A DNA stretch of 64,000 nucleotides, taken from positions 1,984,001 through 2,048,000 of the forward strand of contig NZ_UHFA01000002.1 of assembly GCF_900459175.1 (NCBI RefSeq), read 5' to 3'. Under the pieces are notes generated by a model that was not told the origin of the DNA, made no database searches, and was given only the letters and a program-made list of their open reading frames with translations. Position numbers and translations under genes: made by a program. How positions within the stretch are numbered: position 1 is the first letter of the stretch; each line of letters starts with the position of its first letter. Shown here in pieces: positions 41,916 to 49,289 of the stretch. Origin of the DNA: Streptococcus downei MFe28 (lineage in GTDB: Bacteria > Bacillota > Bacilli > Lactobacillales > Streptococcaceae).

Positions 41916-42539
41916 CTACTTTTCAACTAATTTCTGATATTCTTTCAAGCTAATAGCCACGTCTCCATCTTCAGACCTCAAGATAACCTTTGTATCATTC
42001 TTATAAACTACAAAGAAGGTCAATAGTTTAGAGGAGTGGCTATCCTTCGGAGTTATTGTGATTTGTTCAAGCTTTTCAGCTTTATTGATATACAGATCAA
42101 CTGACTTATTAGAACCGAACCATAAAAACTTATAGTCGGTGTCTTCTTTACCCTTAAGGCTACTTACTGTCTTTTCCTCAACGGTCACATCATGGGTCTT
42201 CAAATAGTTGGTCAAACGCTTTTCTGTGCTCTTGGGTTGCTTCTGCAAATATTCTATCTGAGTTCTTGCTTCGTTTACATAGGGGATTTCAATAACAGCA
42301 CACATAAATAAGACGCCTGAAGAAATTAATAAACCAATAGGGACTGTAATTGCAAACCAATCGTTCACTAGAATTAGTGTAAACTCCTCAACAAGCCGAC
42401 AGATGATATACTCCACAAGAATAAGAAAAAGCAAAAGTAACCCCAGATAAAAGAAACTCATTTGTTTAGTAATAATATCTTGTTGTTTTTCAATCAATTT
42501 CGATAATGGCTGAAATAAATTGTGAAACTCTGTAAACAT
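41916..42539 (-). CDS. ICE membrane protein, unknown
   Basis: 207 residues; two membrane helices near the N-terminus (SFFYLGLLLLFLILVEYIIC and AITVPIGLLISSGVLFMCAV) and a soluble C-terminal domain of about 110 residues with strand-rich sequence (YKFLWFGSNKSVDLYINKAE). It follows repA by 5 bp, so it is part of the replication operon's transcript. Family not recognised. Confidence 0.55.
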   Translation of the reverse strand: MFTEFHNLFQPLSKLIEKQQDIITKQMSFFYLGLLLLFLILVEYIICRLVEEFTLILVNDWFAITVPIGLLISSGVLFMCAVIEIPYVNEARTQIEYLQKQPKSTEKRLTNYLKTHDVTVEEKTVSSLKGKEDTDYKFLWFGSNKSVDLYINKAEKLEQITITPKDSHSSKLLTFFVVYKNDTKVILRSEDGDVAISLKEYQKLVEK

Positions 42540-42544
42540 CTGCC

Positions 42545-43399
42545 TTACCCCCTAACCTTCCTCATCGCCAGTTGCAGGTCCGAGCTGAGCCCAGTAAAGA
42601 CATAGTCAGCCACCGCTTCGGCATTAGGAGCGTATCTCATATTTTCCAAAGCGTACTGATACCGTTGGTCAAAGTTCCCCATGGCCAGATAATCAACCGT
42701 AGCTTGAGGAATACCCTCAGCAATAAATCGATCATAGACAATCTGGTAAATATAGTCCTTGTCATACTTGGTCGCTTTTTCAATTTTTTGAGAGGTCTTT
42801 ATATTCTCAGAATTTTCGTTAGACTCTCTATCCTCGTCCTCCTCCCTAATATTAAAATCAGTCTTATTATTATTATTAGTCTTATTATTATTAGTCTTAT
42901 TAGAGTTTGAATTTGAAACTTCTTGAGGTTTATTTTTCAAACTTCTTGAAGTTTGATTTTTAAACTTCCGGAAGTTTAAATTTGAAACTTCCGCTTGTGC
43001 CAAGGGTTTAGCACCTGTTTTTACATCTTCAAACTCTGAATGAAGAATAGCCTCATCGGTTTCAACGTTTTGAAGATAGATTAAATTTGGTTGGTTTAAT
43101 CCTTGCCTAACCTCTTCAAGCAGTCCATACTTAGCTAATTCTTTCTTGAGTTTAATAACTTTGTTCTTACCATAACCAAGAATTTTACAGAGCTCTTCAA
43201 TGGTATAGATGAGGTAGACAAAACCATGATCATCTACCCAATTGTTTTTAATGGACAGTTGAAAACGATTAAGAAAAATAGCATACATTAATTTTGACTC
43301 TGCACTTAACTGGCGATAATAAGTTTCCTCCAAAAGAACCATGGGAATTTTAGCAAAACGCTCAGAGGTTTGAACCTGTTCAATCGAAATTCTACTCAT
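42545..43399 (-). CDS. repA: RepA_N family replication initiator
   Basis: 284 residues. The N-terminal winged-helix domain (MSRISIEQVQTSERFAKIPM, LSAESKLMYAIFLNRFQLS, YTIEELCKILGYGKNKVIKL) is the RepA_N pattern (PF06970). The middle (about 130-190) is variable and Asn/Lys-rich, partly encoded by iterons. The C-terminal (YDKDYIYQIVYDRFIAEGIP, PNAEAVADYVFTGLSSDL) is the second conserved part. Such proteins open theta-type origins that lie in their own gene. In TnGBS elements autonomous replication keeps the excised circle. Confidence 0.88.
   Translation of the reverse strand: MSRISIEQVQTSERFAKIPMVLLEETYYRQLSAESKLMYAIFLNRFQLSIKNNWVDDHGFVYLIYTIEELCKILGYGKNKVIKLKKELAKYGLLEEVRQGLNQPNLIYLQNVETDEAILHSEFEDVKTGAKPLAQAEVSNLNFRKFKNQTSRSLKNKPQEVSNSNSNKTNNNKTNNNNKTDFNIREEDEDRESNENSENIKTSQKIEKATKYDKDYIYQIVYDRFIAEGIPQATVDYLAMGNFDQRYQYALENMRYAPNAEAVADYVFTGLSSDLQLAMRKVRG
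42915..42993. other. Putative replication origin: four 23-bp iterons inside repA
   Basis: Copies of a palindromic unit, consensus AAACTTC-NN-GAAGTTT, start at 42915, 42938, 42961 and 42984, an exact 23-bp period (about two helical turns). Units 2 and 3 are perfect palindromes; 1 has one change and 4 is a half site. RepA_N replicons carry their origin at this position in the gene. Confidence 0.78.
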
Positions 43400-43401
43400 C
43401 T

Positions 43402-43569
43402 CTAGTCCTCCAATACCTTTAAATAGAAGTTGCCATCCGAGTCAAACTTTATAAGCCCAAAGCTTTCCAACTCTGCCAGCTGCTTCTTAGCTTTGTCCAG
43501 ATTAATCCTCATACTCGTCATGATTTGTTGCAAAATCATATTTCTCATAGCGGTCTCTTTATTACTCAT
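43402..43569 (-). CDS. 55-residue protein upstream of repA
   Basis: MSNKETAMRNMILQQIMTSM then INLDKAKKQLAELESFGLIK and a short strand-turn-strand (FDSDGNFYLKVLED). This is the shape of a small winged-helix DNA-binding domain. GAAAGGA lies 7 bases before ATG 43569. It stands directly in front of repA, suggesting control of replication, but no family was recognised. Confidence 0.5.
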   Translation of the reverse strand: MSNKETAMRNMILQQIMTSMRINLDKAKKQLAELESFGLIKFDSDGNFYLKVLED

Positions 43570-43581
43570 CAGCATTTCCTT

Positions 43582-43707
43582 TCAGGCTAAAGCCATATCA
43601 TCAAACAAACTAAGTTGAACTTCTTCAACTTCAACCTCTGGTTCAATCACTTCATAGATTTCTAATGTATCTATGTCTAATACAATTTCTAATCCATTTT
43701 CTGGCAT
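43582..43707 (-). CDS. 41-residue acidic protein with sliding-clamp motif
   Basis: MPENGLEIVLDIDTLEIYEV then EPEVEVEEVQLSLFDDMALA. QLSLFD matches the QL(S/D)LF motif by which polymerases and other proteins bind the beta sliding clamp DnaN. Start at 43707 and stop TGA at 43584-43582; no strong RBS, but the preceding gene ends 7 bp upstream. With repA close by, it may recruit or block the host replisome; this is inference from the motif alone. Confidence 0.5.
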   Translation of the reverse strand: MPENGLEIVLDIDTLEIYEVIEPEVEVEEVQLSLFDDMALA

Positions 43708-43713
43708 CTGCTT

Positions 43714-43875
43714 CTACCTCCAACAATCAAGACTGTCCTTATCAACTCTGATAACTGGACAGTATTTTAGGACCTTACCAAACTTGGCTAAGACCTTATA
43801 ATAAAGCCCATCTAGCTCATAAACATCACCAGTGATATGATGACCTTCCTGAACTATTTTTTCGGTAACTGTCAT
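43714..43875 (-). CDS. 53-residue ICE protein, unknown
   Basis: MTVTEKIVQEGHHITGDVYE then LDGLYYKVLAKFGKVLKYCP; short, strand-rich. ATG at 43875 has AAGGAG 7 bases upstream, better than the longer frame to 43902. It is the first gene of the replication operon, 105 bp inside the right end of the ICE and behind a terminator-like hairpin. Confidence 0.5.
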   Translation of the reverse strand: MTVTEKIVQEGHHITGDVYELDGLYYKVLAKFGKVLKYCPVIRVDKDSLDCWR

Positions 43876-43900
43876 GATAATTCTCCTTCTTCTGACTAGC

Positions 43901-43931
43901 AAAAAAGCGGAACAGTTTTCACTGTTCCGCT
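43901..43931 (-). terminator. Terminator inside ICE right end
   Basis: Minus strand AGCGGAACAGT-GAAA-ACTGTTCCGCT, a perfect 11-bp stem followed by T6. Placed between the right terminal repeat and the first replication gene; it should stop transcription that enters from the chromosome, or act as an attenuator. Confidence 0.8.
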
Positions 43932-43954
43932 GATAGTTCTTGTTAAATTTTCTT

Positions 43955-43980
43955 GTTTTCTCAAAACTCTAGACACTTAC
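43955..43980 (-). repeat. ICE right terminal inverted repeat
   Basis: Read inward on the minus strand it starts GTAAGTGTCT and continues to GTTTTGAGAAAAC; pairs with 17503-17528. Confidence 0.8.
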
Positions 43981-43989
43981 TGCCTAAAA
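43981..43989. repeat. 9-bp target site duplication, right
   Basis: TGCCTAAAA immediately outside the right terminal repeat, identical to 17494-17502. A TTGACA box follows at 44002-44007. Confidence 0.88.
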
Positions 43990-44172
43990 ATTTTAATAAT
44001 TTTGACACCTTTTGGTACAGTTTTCAAAAGCTATCTATCACAGGTCAAGTCGGTTTATGACAGTCTTGTATCAAGTGTTATTATTTTTTTAAAAAGGGTG
44101 CTTTTTCCCTAAAAAAGGAGTATGATATTATATTAGTTCTAGGCCTTTTAGGCTGTCTTTTAATCATAATAA

Positions 44173-44236
44173 GGAGGATTTCAGACCGAGCTCTTATAAG
44201 ATATTTCCAAACGACTTATTTGAGACTGAAATCTCC
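44173..44236 (+). promoter_or_regulatory. Leader hairpin upstream of trkA
   Basis: GGAG(G)ATTTCAG pairs with CTGAAATCTCC around a 40-nt loop that holds further A/T-rich sequence, ending 30 bases before the trkA start. No T-run follows. No known riboswitch consensus was recognised; c-di-AMP control of potassium uptake is common in this group, but this hairpin does not show the ydaO motif. The trkA promoter could not be fixed. Confidence 0.4.
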
Positions 44237-44266
44237 TGCTATCATGACTTAAGTTAAGGAAGAAGA

Positions 44267-45616
44267 ATGAAAGTTATCGTTGTCGGTGGGGGTAAGGTTG
44301 GTACCGCCCTTTGTCGTTCTCTGGTTGAGGAAAAGCACGATGTGACCTTGATTGAGGAAAAAGAAGAAGTTCTCAGTCGGGTTAGCAGGCGCTTAGACAT
44401 TATGGGAATTGTTGGCAATGGGGCCAATTACAAGATTTTAGAGCAGGCCGATGTGGGGTACTGCGATATTTTTGTGGCGATTTCTGACCAGGATGAGGTT
44501 AATATGATTTCAGCCGTCCTAGCCAAGAAAATGGGGGCCAGAGAGACCATCGTTCGGGTCCGCAACCCTGAATATTCCAATGCCTATTTCAAGGATAATA
44601 ATTTCCTCGGCTTTTCTATGGTGGTCAATCCCGAATTGCTAGCAGCTCGTTATATTGCCAACAGTGTTGATTTTCCTGGTGCCCTGTCCGTTGAACATTT
44701 TGTCAATGGCCGAATTATGCTGATGGAATTTAAAATCACCGAAAAAAGTCGTCTTTGTGACCTCTCCTTGGACCAATTCCGCCAGAAATTTGGCAATATT
44801 TTGGTCTGCGCTATCAAAAGAGGGGATCAAATTATTATACCAGATGGCGATGATCTTTTGCTGACGGGCGATAAAATTTATGTGACTGGTGACCGGGTTG
44901 AGATGATTCTCTTCCATAATTTTGTCAAGAGCAAGGTCATTAAGAACATGATGATTATTGGGGCAGGTCGAATCACCTACTACCTCCTCAACCTCTTAAA
45001 AAATACCAAGATCAAGCTCAAGGTTATTGAAATTACCGAAAAGCGTAGCCAATATTTCAGCCAAGAATTTCCAAATGTTCCCATCGTTTTGGGGGACGGA
45101 ACCGCTAAAAACATCCTAGTTGAAGAAGGGGTGGAGAATTACGATGCCGTTGCTACCCTGACTGGTGTGGATGAAGAAAATATCATCTCTTCTATGTTTC
45201 TGGACACCTTGGGAATTGAAAAGAATATTGCCAAGGTCAATCGAACCAGTCTCTTAGAAATTATTGACACCGATAATTTCTCTAGTATCGTCACACCCAA
45301 GTCCATTGCTGTTGATAGCATGATGCACTTTATCCGTGGCCGGGTTAATGCCCAGGACTCTTCGACCCTGGATGCTGTCCACCATATTGCCAATGGTCGC
45401 ATCGAAACTTTACAGTTTGAGATTCGCGAGAAGAATAAGATTGCGGGTAAACAGCTATCAGAAGTCCAACTCAAGAAGGGTGTTCTGGTAGCTGCCATTA
45501 TTCGTAAGGGGCTCCCCCTCTTTCCAACGGGTCAGGACACCTATGAGGTTGGTGATAAGATTGTCGTAGTCACTCTACTGACCAAGGTTACCCATATCTA
45601 TGATTTGTTGAAATGA
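44267..45616 (+). CDS. trkA: Trk potassium uptake regulatory subunit TrkA
   Basis: 449 residues, a duplicated RCK protein: first Rossmann domain MKVIVVGGGKVGTALCRSLV, first TrkA_C domain (about 140-220), second Rossmann domain MMIIGAGRITYYLLNLL and second TrkA_C domain to the end (IVVVTLLTKVTHIYDLL). It gates the TrkH channel with bound nucleotide and possibly c-di-AMP. AAGGAAGAAG precedes ATG. trkH follows after 10 bp, forming one operon. It is the first gene to the right of the ICE. Confidence 0.93.
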   Translation: MKVIVVGGGKVGTALCRSLVEEKHDVTLIEEKEEVLSRVSRRLDIMGIVGNGANYKILEQADVGYCDIFVAISDQDEVNMISAVLAKKMGARETIVRVRNPEYSNAYFKDNNFLGFSMVVNPELLAARYIANSVDFPGALSVEHFVNGRIMLMEFKITEKSRLCDLSLDQFRQKFGNILVCAIKRGDQIIIPDGDDLLLTGDKIYVTGDRVEMILFHNFVKSKVIKNMMIIGAGRITYYLLNLLKNTKIKLKVIEITEKRSQYFSQEFPNVPIVLGDGTAKNILVEEGVENYDAVATLTGVDEENIISSMFLDTLGIEKNIAKVNRTSLLEIIDTDNFSSIVTPKSIAVDSMMHFIRGRVNAQDSSTLDAVHHIANGRIETLQFEIREKNKIAGKQLSEVQLKKGVLVAAIIRKGLPLFPTGQDTYEVGDKIVVVTLLTKVTHIYDLLK

Positions 45617-45626
45617 GGTGGCTTAA

Positions 45627-47066
45627 ATGAATCGATCCATGGTTCGCTTTCTTTTAGCGAAATTATTGCTCATTGAAGCAGGCCTACTGAGCGTTCCGCT
45701 AGCAGTCACCCTAATCTATCATGAAGGTTGGCCAGTCTTCACTAGCCTCCTGGCAACAATGGGTATCCTTATAGTCTTAGGCCTGGCTGGCTCTATTATC
45801 AAACCCAAAAATTACCGGATCTACACCAAGGAGGGCCTGTTAATCGTTGCCCTCTGTTGGATTCTCTGGTCCTTCTTTGGAGCCCTTCCCTTTGTCTTTT
45901 CTGGCCAAATTCCTAGTCTGATTGACGCCTTTTTTGAGGTCAGCTCTGGCTTTACCACGACAGGAGCAACCATCTTACCCGACACGGCCGTCCTTTCCCA
46001 CGCCCTCCTTTTTTGGCGGAGCTTCACCCACCTTATTGGCGGGATGGGGGTGCTGGTCTTTGCCCTAGCCATTATGGAGAATTCTAAAAATGCCCACCTA
46101 GAGGTTATGAGGGCAGAAGTTCCAGGACCCGTCTTTGGTAAGGTCGTTTCCAAACTCAAGGATACAGCGCAAATCCTCTATATCATTTACCTGATCATGT
46201 TTGCCATCTTTGCAGTTATTCTTTGGGCCTGTGGTATGCCCATTTTTGACAGCCTCATCACCGCTATGGGTGGAGCTGGTACAGGTGGTTTTGCCGTTTA
46301 TAACGACAGCATCGCCCATTACCACAGTAGTCTCATTACAATTGTGGTTTCCATTGGTACCCTGCTTTTTGGCATCAATTTTAACCTCTACTACTTCTTA
46401 TTGATACGCAAGTTCAAAGTTTTCTTTGGCGATGAAGAATTGCGTACCTATCTAGGAATTGTTGCTGTGGCAACCCTGCTAATTTTCTTGAATATTTTCC
46501 ATCTCTATGGGTCTTGGTCTCAGAGCCTGCAGTATTCCTTCTTCGAGGTTTCCAACGTTATCACAACAACGGGCTTTGGCATCACCAATTTGACCAAGTG
46601 GCCCCTCTTTTCTCAGACAATACTGTTAATGCTGATGATTATCGGGGGGTCGGCAGGCTCAACGGCTGGTGGTTTCAAGGTCATGCGGTCTCTGATTGTC
46701 ACTAAGATTACTAAAAATCAAATCCTCAAGACCCTCTATCCTAATCGGATCATGTCCCTCCATGTCAATCACACCCCTCTAGACAAGGCAACCCAGCATA
46801 ATATCCTCAAGTACCTAGCGGTCTATACCATGATTTTTCTAGGTTTGGTTATGGTTATCAGCTTGGACAACAACAACCTTATGGTGGTCGTCAGCGCCGT
46901 TGCCTCAACCTTCAATAATATTGGCCCCATGTTGGGAACAGCAGATACCTTCGCCATTTTCAGTCCCTGGGCAAAATTCCTCATGTCTCTGGCCATGATT
47001 GCCGGACGCCTGGAAATTTATCCCGTCCTCTTGCTCTTTATTCCCAAAACTTGGTCTAAATATTAA
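45627..47066 (+). CDS. trkH: Trk potassium transporter subunit TrkH
   Basis: 479 residues with four M1-P-M2 repeats; selectivity-filter regions include SSGFTTTGATIL, GGAGTGGFAVYN, VSNVITTTGFGITN and STFNNIGPMLG, and GGSAGSTAGGFKV is the conserved TrkH loop. Membrane channel subunit for K+ uptake, gated by TrkA from the preceding gene. Full length and intact; followed by a terminator. Confidence 0.93.
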   Translation: MNRSMVRFLLAKLLLIEAGLLSVPLAVTLIYHEGWPVFTSLLATMGILIVLGLAGSIIKPKNYRIYTKEGLLIVALCWILWSFFGALPFVFSGQIPSLIDAFFEVSSGFTTTGATILPDTAVLSHALLFWRSFTHLIGGMGVLVFALAIMENSKNAHLEVMRAEVPGPVFGKVVSKLKDTAQILYIIYLIMFAIFAVILWACGMPIFDSLITAMGGAGTGGFAVYNDSIAHYHSSLITIVVSIGTLLFGINFNLYYFLLIRKFKVFFGDEELRTYLGIVAVATLLIFLNIFHLYGSWSQSLQYSFFEVSNVITTTGFGITNLTKWPLFSQTILLMLMIIGGSAGSTAGGFKVMRSLIVTKITKNQILKTLYPNRIMSLHVNHTPLDKATQHNILKYLAVYTMIFLGLVMVISLDNNNLMVVVSAVASTFNNIGPMLGTADTFAIFSPWAKFLMSLAMIAGRLEIYPVLLLFIPKTWSKY

Positions 47067-47074
47067 GCCATTAT

Positions 47075-47110
47075 TAAAAACAGGTCTCCAATAAGGAAAA
47101 CCTGTTTTTA
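47075..47110. terminator. Bidirectional terminator after trkH
   Basis: TAAAAACAGG / CCTGTTTTTA, perfect 10-bp stem with A- and T-rich arms, between the convergent trkH and dehydrogenase genes. Confidence 0.8.
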
Positions 47111-47139
47111 GTTTAAATGAGTTATCTCCTACAAGTTAG

Positions 47140-47892
47140 CTAATACTTAAAGAGAGGGCCTGATAAATGAAAAGAAAAATCTTTGACATCCACTACCCCC
47201 ACAACTTTATCACTGGTGTATAGATCATACAAAAATTGTGCCATCTCTTGGCTAGTATGGTAGTCTTTAAAATGCTCATCATAATTATAATCCGCCTCAC
47301 CGCTGGCCAAAGCTCCAAATTCTGTCTGCGTGGCTGCAGGGGCTAGAACTTTAGCCCGCATGGGTAGGTTTTGTCTCTGCAATTCCAGAGCCAGTCCTTC
47401 TGTAAAGGCACTTACATAATATTTACTGGCACAATAAGTTACTGCATTAGGAACGAGCATATAGCCCCCTCTGGAAGAAAGGTTAATTAACTGGCAGCCT
47501 TCCTCGGACTGATAATCCCTCAAATAAAGTGTTGAAAGAATAGTCAAGGCTTCCACATTTAAAGCAAGCATTCGGGAGACCTTATTTAAGTCTTGTTTGG
47601 CAAGGCTTGAATAGTCACCAAAGCCTGCGTTATTAATGAAAACCTTTATAAAGTAGGGTTTCAAGTCATCATACAACTGGTAGACTTGTTTTCTTTTCTC
47701 TAAGTCAGCCTGCTTGATAATAATCTCTATTTTGTCATAACTCTCTTTTAGCTCTTCTCTCAGTTTTTCTAGCCTATCTTGTCGACGGGCTACTAAGATG
47801 AGATTGAAACCTTTTTTCGCAAAGAGTCTTGCTGTCGCTCGTCCGATTCCCGAACTGGCACCTGTGATACAAACATACGTTTTGTCTTTCAT
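47140..47892 (-). CDS. Short-chain dehydrogenase/reductase
   Basis: 250 residues from ATG at 47892 (GGAG 8 bases upstream; the GTG at 47901 lacks spacing). Classical SDR: cofactor motif TGASSGIG at about 9-16, NNAG (FINNAGFG), catalytic Ser region INLSSRGGYML and YCASKYYVS with Tyr and Lys. Resembles the YqjQ/DltE-type group; substrate unknown. The divergent MerR regulator and the 19-bp-spacer promoter between them suggest induction by a small reactive or toxic compound. Confidence 0.85.
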   Translation of the reverse strand: MKDKTYVCITGASSGIGRATARLFAKKGFNLILVARRQDRLEKLREELKESYDKIEIIIKQADLEKRKQVYQLYDDLKPYFIKVFINNAGFGDYSSLAKQDLNKVSRMLALNVEALTILSTLYLRDYQSEEGCQLINLSSRGGYMLVPNAVTYCASKYYVSAFTEGLALELQRQNLPMRAKVLAPAATQTEFGALASGEADYNYDEHFKDYHTSQEMAQFLYDLYTSDKVVGVVDVKDFSFHLSGPLFKY

Positions 47893-47924
47893 TCTTGTCA
47901 CTCCTTCATTTTTTGATTATAATT

Positions 47925-47955
47925 AGTCTACAATCTAGAGTTTACTCTAGGTCAA
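47925..47955 (-). promoter_or_regulatory. MerR-type promoter of the dehydrogenase
   Basis: Minus strand TTGACC (47955-47950), 19-bp spacer, TAGACT (47930-47925). The spacer holds the dyad CTAGAG-TAAA-CTCTAG (47935-47950). Over-long spacers with a central dyad are the hallmark of promoters that MerR-family activators untwist. Confidence 0.75.
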
Positions 47956-47971
47956 GAAAAAAGGTGAATCT

Positions 47972-48361
47972 ATGAAAAACTATTCTATCAGCGAATTTTC
48001 AAAACTGTGCCACTTATCCATTTATACCCTTCGCTACTATGAAAAAGAAGGACTTTTAAAACCCAGCAGGGACTCAGGAAATCGCAGGAAATATAGTGCT
48101 ACTGACCTTAACTGGGTGGCTTTTATCAACCGTCTTAAGGACACAGGCATGCCTCTAAAAGAGATTAAGCACTATTCAGATTTGAGAAGGGAAGGTAACT
48201 CTACTCTAGAAGAGAGAATGGAATTATTAAATCATCATACACATAGACTCGACAAAGAAATTGAGCAGTTACTTGAACACCGTAAGAAATTGACCCAGAA
48301 AATCATATACTATCAAGAGGCCATCGAAGACTACAGGCAGAAAAAAACTAGTAATCCCTGA
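47972..48361 (+). CDS. MerR family transcriptional regulator
   Basis: 129 residues: winged helix ISEFSKLCHLSIYTLRYYEKEGLLKPSRDSGNRRKYS, then a dimerising coiled coil (LEERMELLNHHTHRLDKEIEQLLEHRKKL). There are no paired cysteines in the effector part, so it is not a metal sensor of the classic kind; it resembles the NmlR/AdhR carbonyl-stress branch in size. Transcribed divergently from the dehydrogenase gene, which it most likely controls. Confidence 0.88.
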   Translation: MKNYSISEFSKLCHLSIYTLRYYEKEGLLKPSRDSGNRRKYSATDLNWVAFINRLKDTGMPLKEIKHYSDLRREGNSTLEERMELLNHHTHRLDKEIEQLLEHRKKLTQKIIYYQEAIEDYRQKKTSNP

Positions 48362-48377
48362 GGAGTTGCTAGTTTTT

Positions 48378-48481
48378 ATACTTAATAAAAATCAAAAATA
48401 GCCAAGGCAACGAACTGCAGGCAGTACTTGGGTACGGCAAAGTGAGTTAACGATGGATAGTTTTGATTTTTGAAGAGTATT
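48378..48481 (-). repeat. MITE-like palindromic repeat, short copy (inverted)
   Basis: About 104 bp, the reverse of the 54690 copy, with the same terminal inverted repeats and the core GTACTTGGGTACGGCAAAGTG. It fills the gap between the MerR gene and vicX; its last bases contribute the vicX stop codon. Confidence 0.85.
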
Positions 48482-49289
48482 AAATATCTGTTAGCGGAGT
48501 GGCATCATCAGGCGAGGTATCTAGGACCTTGAAATCATGACCGACAGCAAAGTCAGCCTGGGTCAGGTTGTCTTCCATGGTCATGTGGGCTAGTTCCTTG
48601 ATATTATTTTCCTTACTGAGGTGGCCCAGGTATATTTTCTTGGTGCGGTTTCCGATGGTGCGAATCATGGTCTCAGATCCATCCTCATTGGACAGGTGGC
48701 CCTTGTCCGATAGAATCCTTTGCTTGAGACTCCAAGGATAGGCACCTGAGCGCAAGATTTCAATATCGTGGTTGGACTCAATCAGGTAGCCATCGGCATT
48801 TTCAATCAAACCAGCCATACGATCACTGACGTAGCCCGTATCTGTCAGCATGACAAAACTCTTGTCATCCTTCATAAAGCGATAGAATTGCGGATCAATG
48901 GCATCATGACTGACCCCAAAACTTTCAATATCAATATCACCAAAGGTCATGACCTTGCCTCGCTCAAAGATGTGCTTTTGCTCAGGGTCAACCTTACCAA
49001 TCATATTGTGGGCATCCATGGTCTGCCAGGTCTTCTCATTGGCATAGATGGGCAGGCCATACTTACGAGCCAGCACCCCAACACCATGGATATGGTCCTT
49101 GTGCTCATGGGTCACTAGGATAGCATCCAAGTCTTCTGGCTTGCGGTCAATTTCAGCTAGGAGGCTGGTAATCTTCTTACCAGACAGACCCGCATCAATG
49201 AGGAGCTTTTTCTTGTCCGTTTCCAAGTAAAAGGAGTTCCCTGAGGAACCCGAAGCTAAAATACTGTATTTAAAACCTTGATTAGTCAT
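48480..49289 (-). CDS. vicX: Metallo-beta-lactamase fold protein VicX (WalJ/YycJ)
   Basis: 269 residues from ATG at 49289 (the longer frame to 49502 is overlap with vicK). Metal-binding HEHKDH motif in VTHEHKDHIHGVGVL near residue 60, followed by VSHDAIDPQFY and GHLSNED. VicX is encoded with the VicRK system in streptococci and affects cell wall and competence phenotypes; a nuclease-like activity is assumed. Overlaps vicK by 8 bp. The stop codon lies at the edge of a MITE-like repeat. Confidence 0.9.
   Translation of the reverse strand: MTNQGFKYSILASGSSGNSFYLETDKKKLLIDAGLSGKKITSLLAEIDRKPEDLDAILVTHEHKDHIHGVGVLARKYGLPIYANEKTWQTMDAHNMIGKVDPEQKHIFERGKVMTFGDIDIESFGVSHDAIDPQFYRFMKDDKSFVMLTDTGYVSDRMAGLIENADGYLIESNHDIEILRSGAYPWSLKQRILSDKGHLSNEDGSETMIRTIGNRTKKIYLGHLSKENNIKELAHMTMEDNLTQADFAVGHDFKVLDTSPDDATPLTDI

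Larger units (their letters stand above)
17503..43980. mobile_element. TnGBS-type integrative conjugative element, 26.5 kb
   Basis: Both ends are visible: 9-bp duplication TGCCTAAAA outside, and imperfect inverted repeats inside (GTATGTGTCT and GTAAGTGTCT outermost; 19 of 26 positions agree). The contents are co-oriented on the minus strand: a replication module at the right, a type IV secretion operon, coupling protein, primase-like/LtrC protein, MobC and relaxase, and an ISLre2-type DDE transposase at the left. There is no tyrosine or serine integrase. This is the architecture of the TnGBS family known from Streptococcus agalactiae. No resistance or obvious virulence cargo except the LPXTG protein. 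Confidence 0.88.

Noticed and set aside
42915..42993. CRISPR-like spaced repeat
   Set aside because: Units are 18-bp palindromes with 5-bp spacers inside a conserved replication gene; they are iterons. No CRISPR array or cas gene was seen anywhere.
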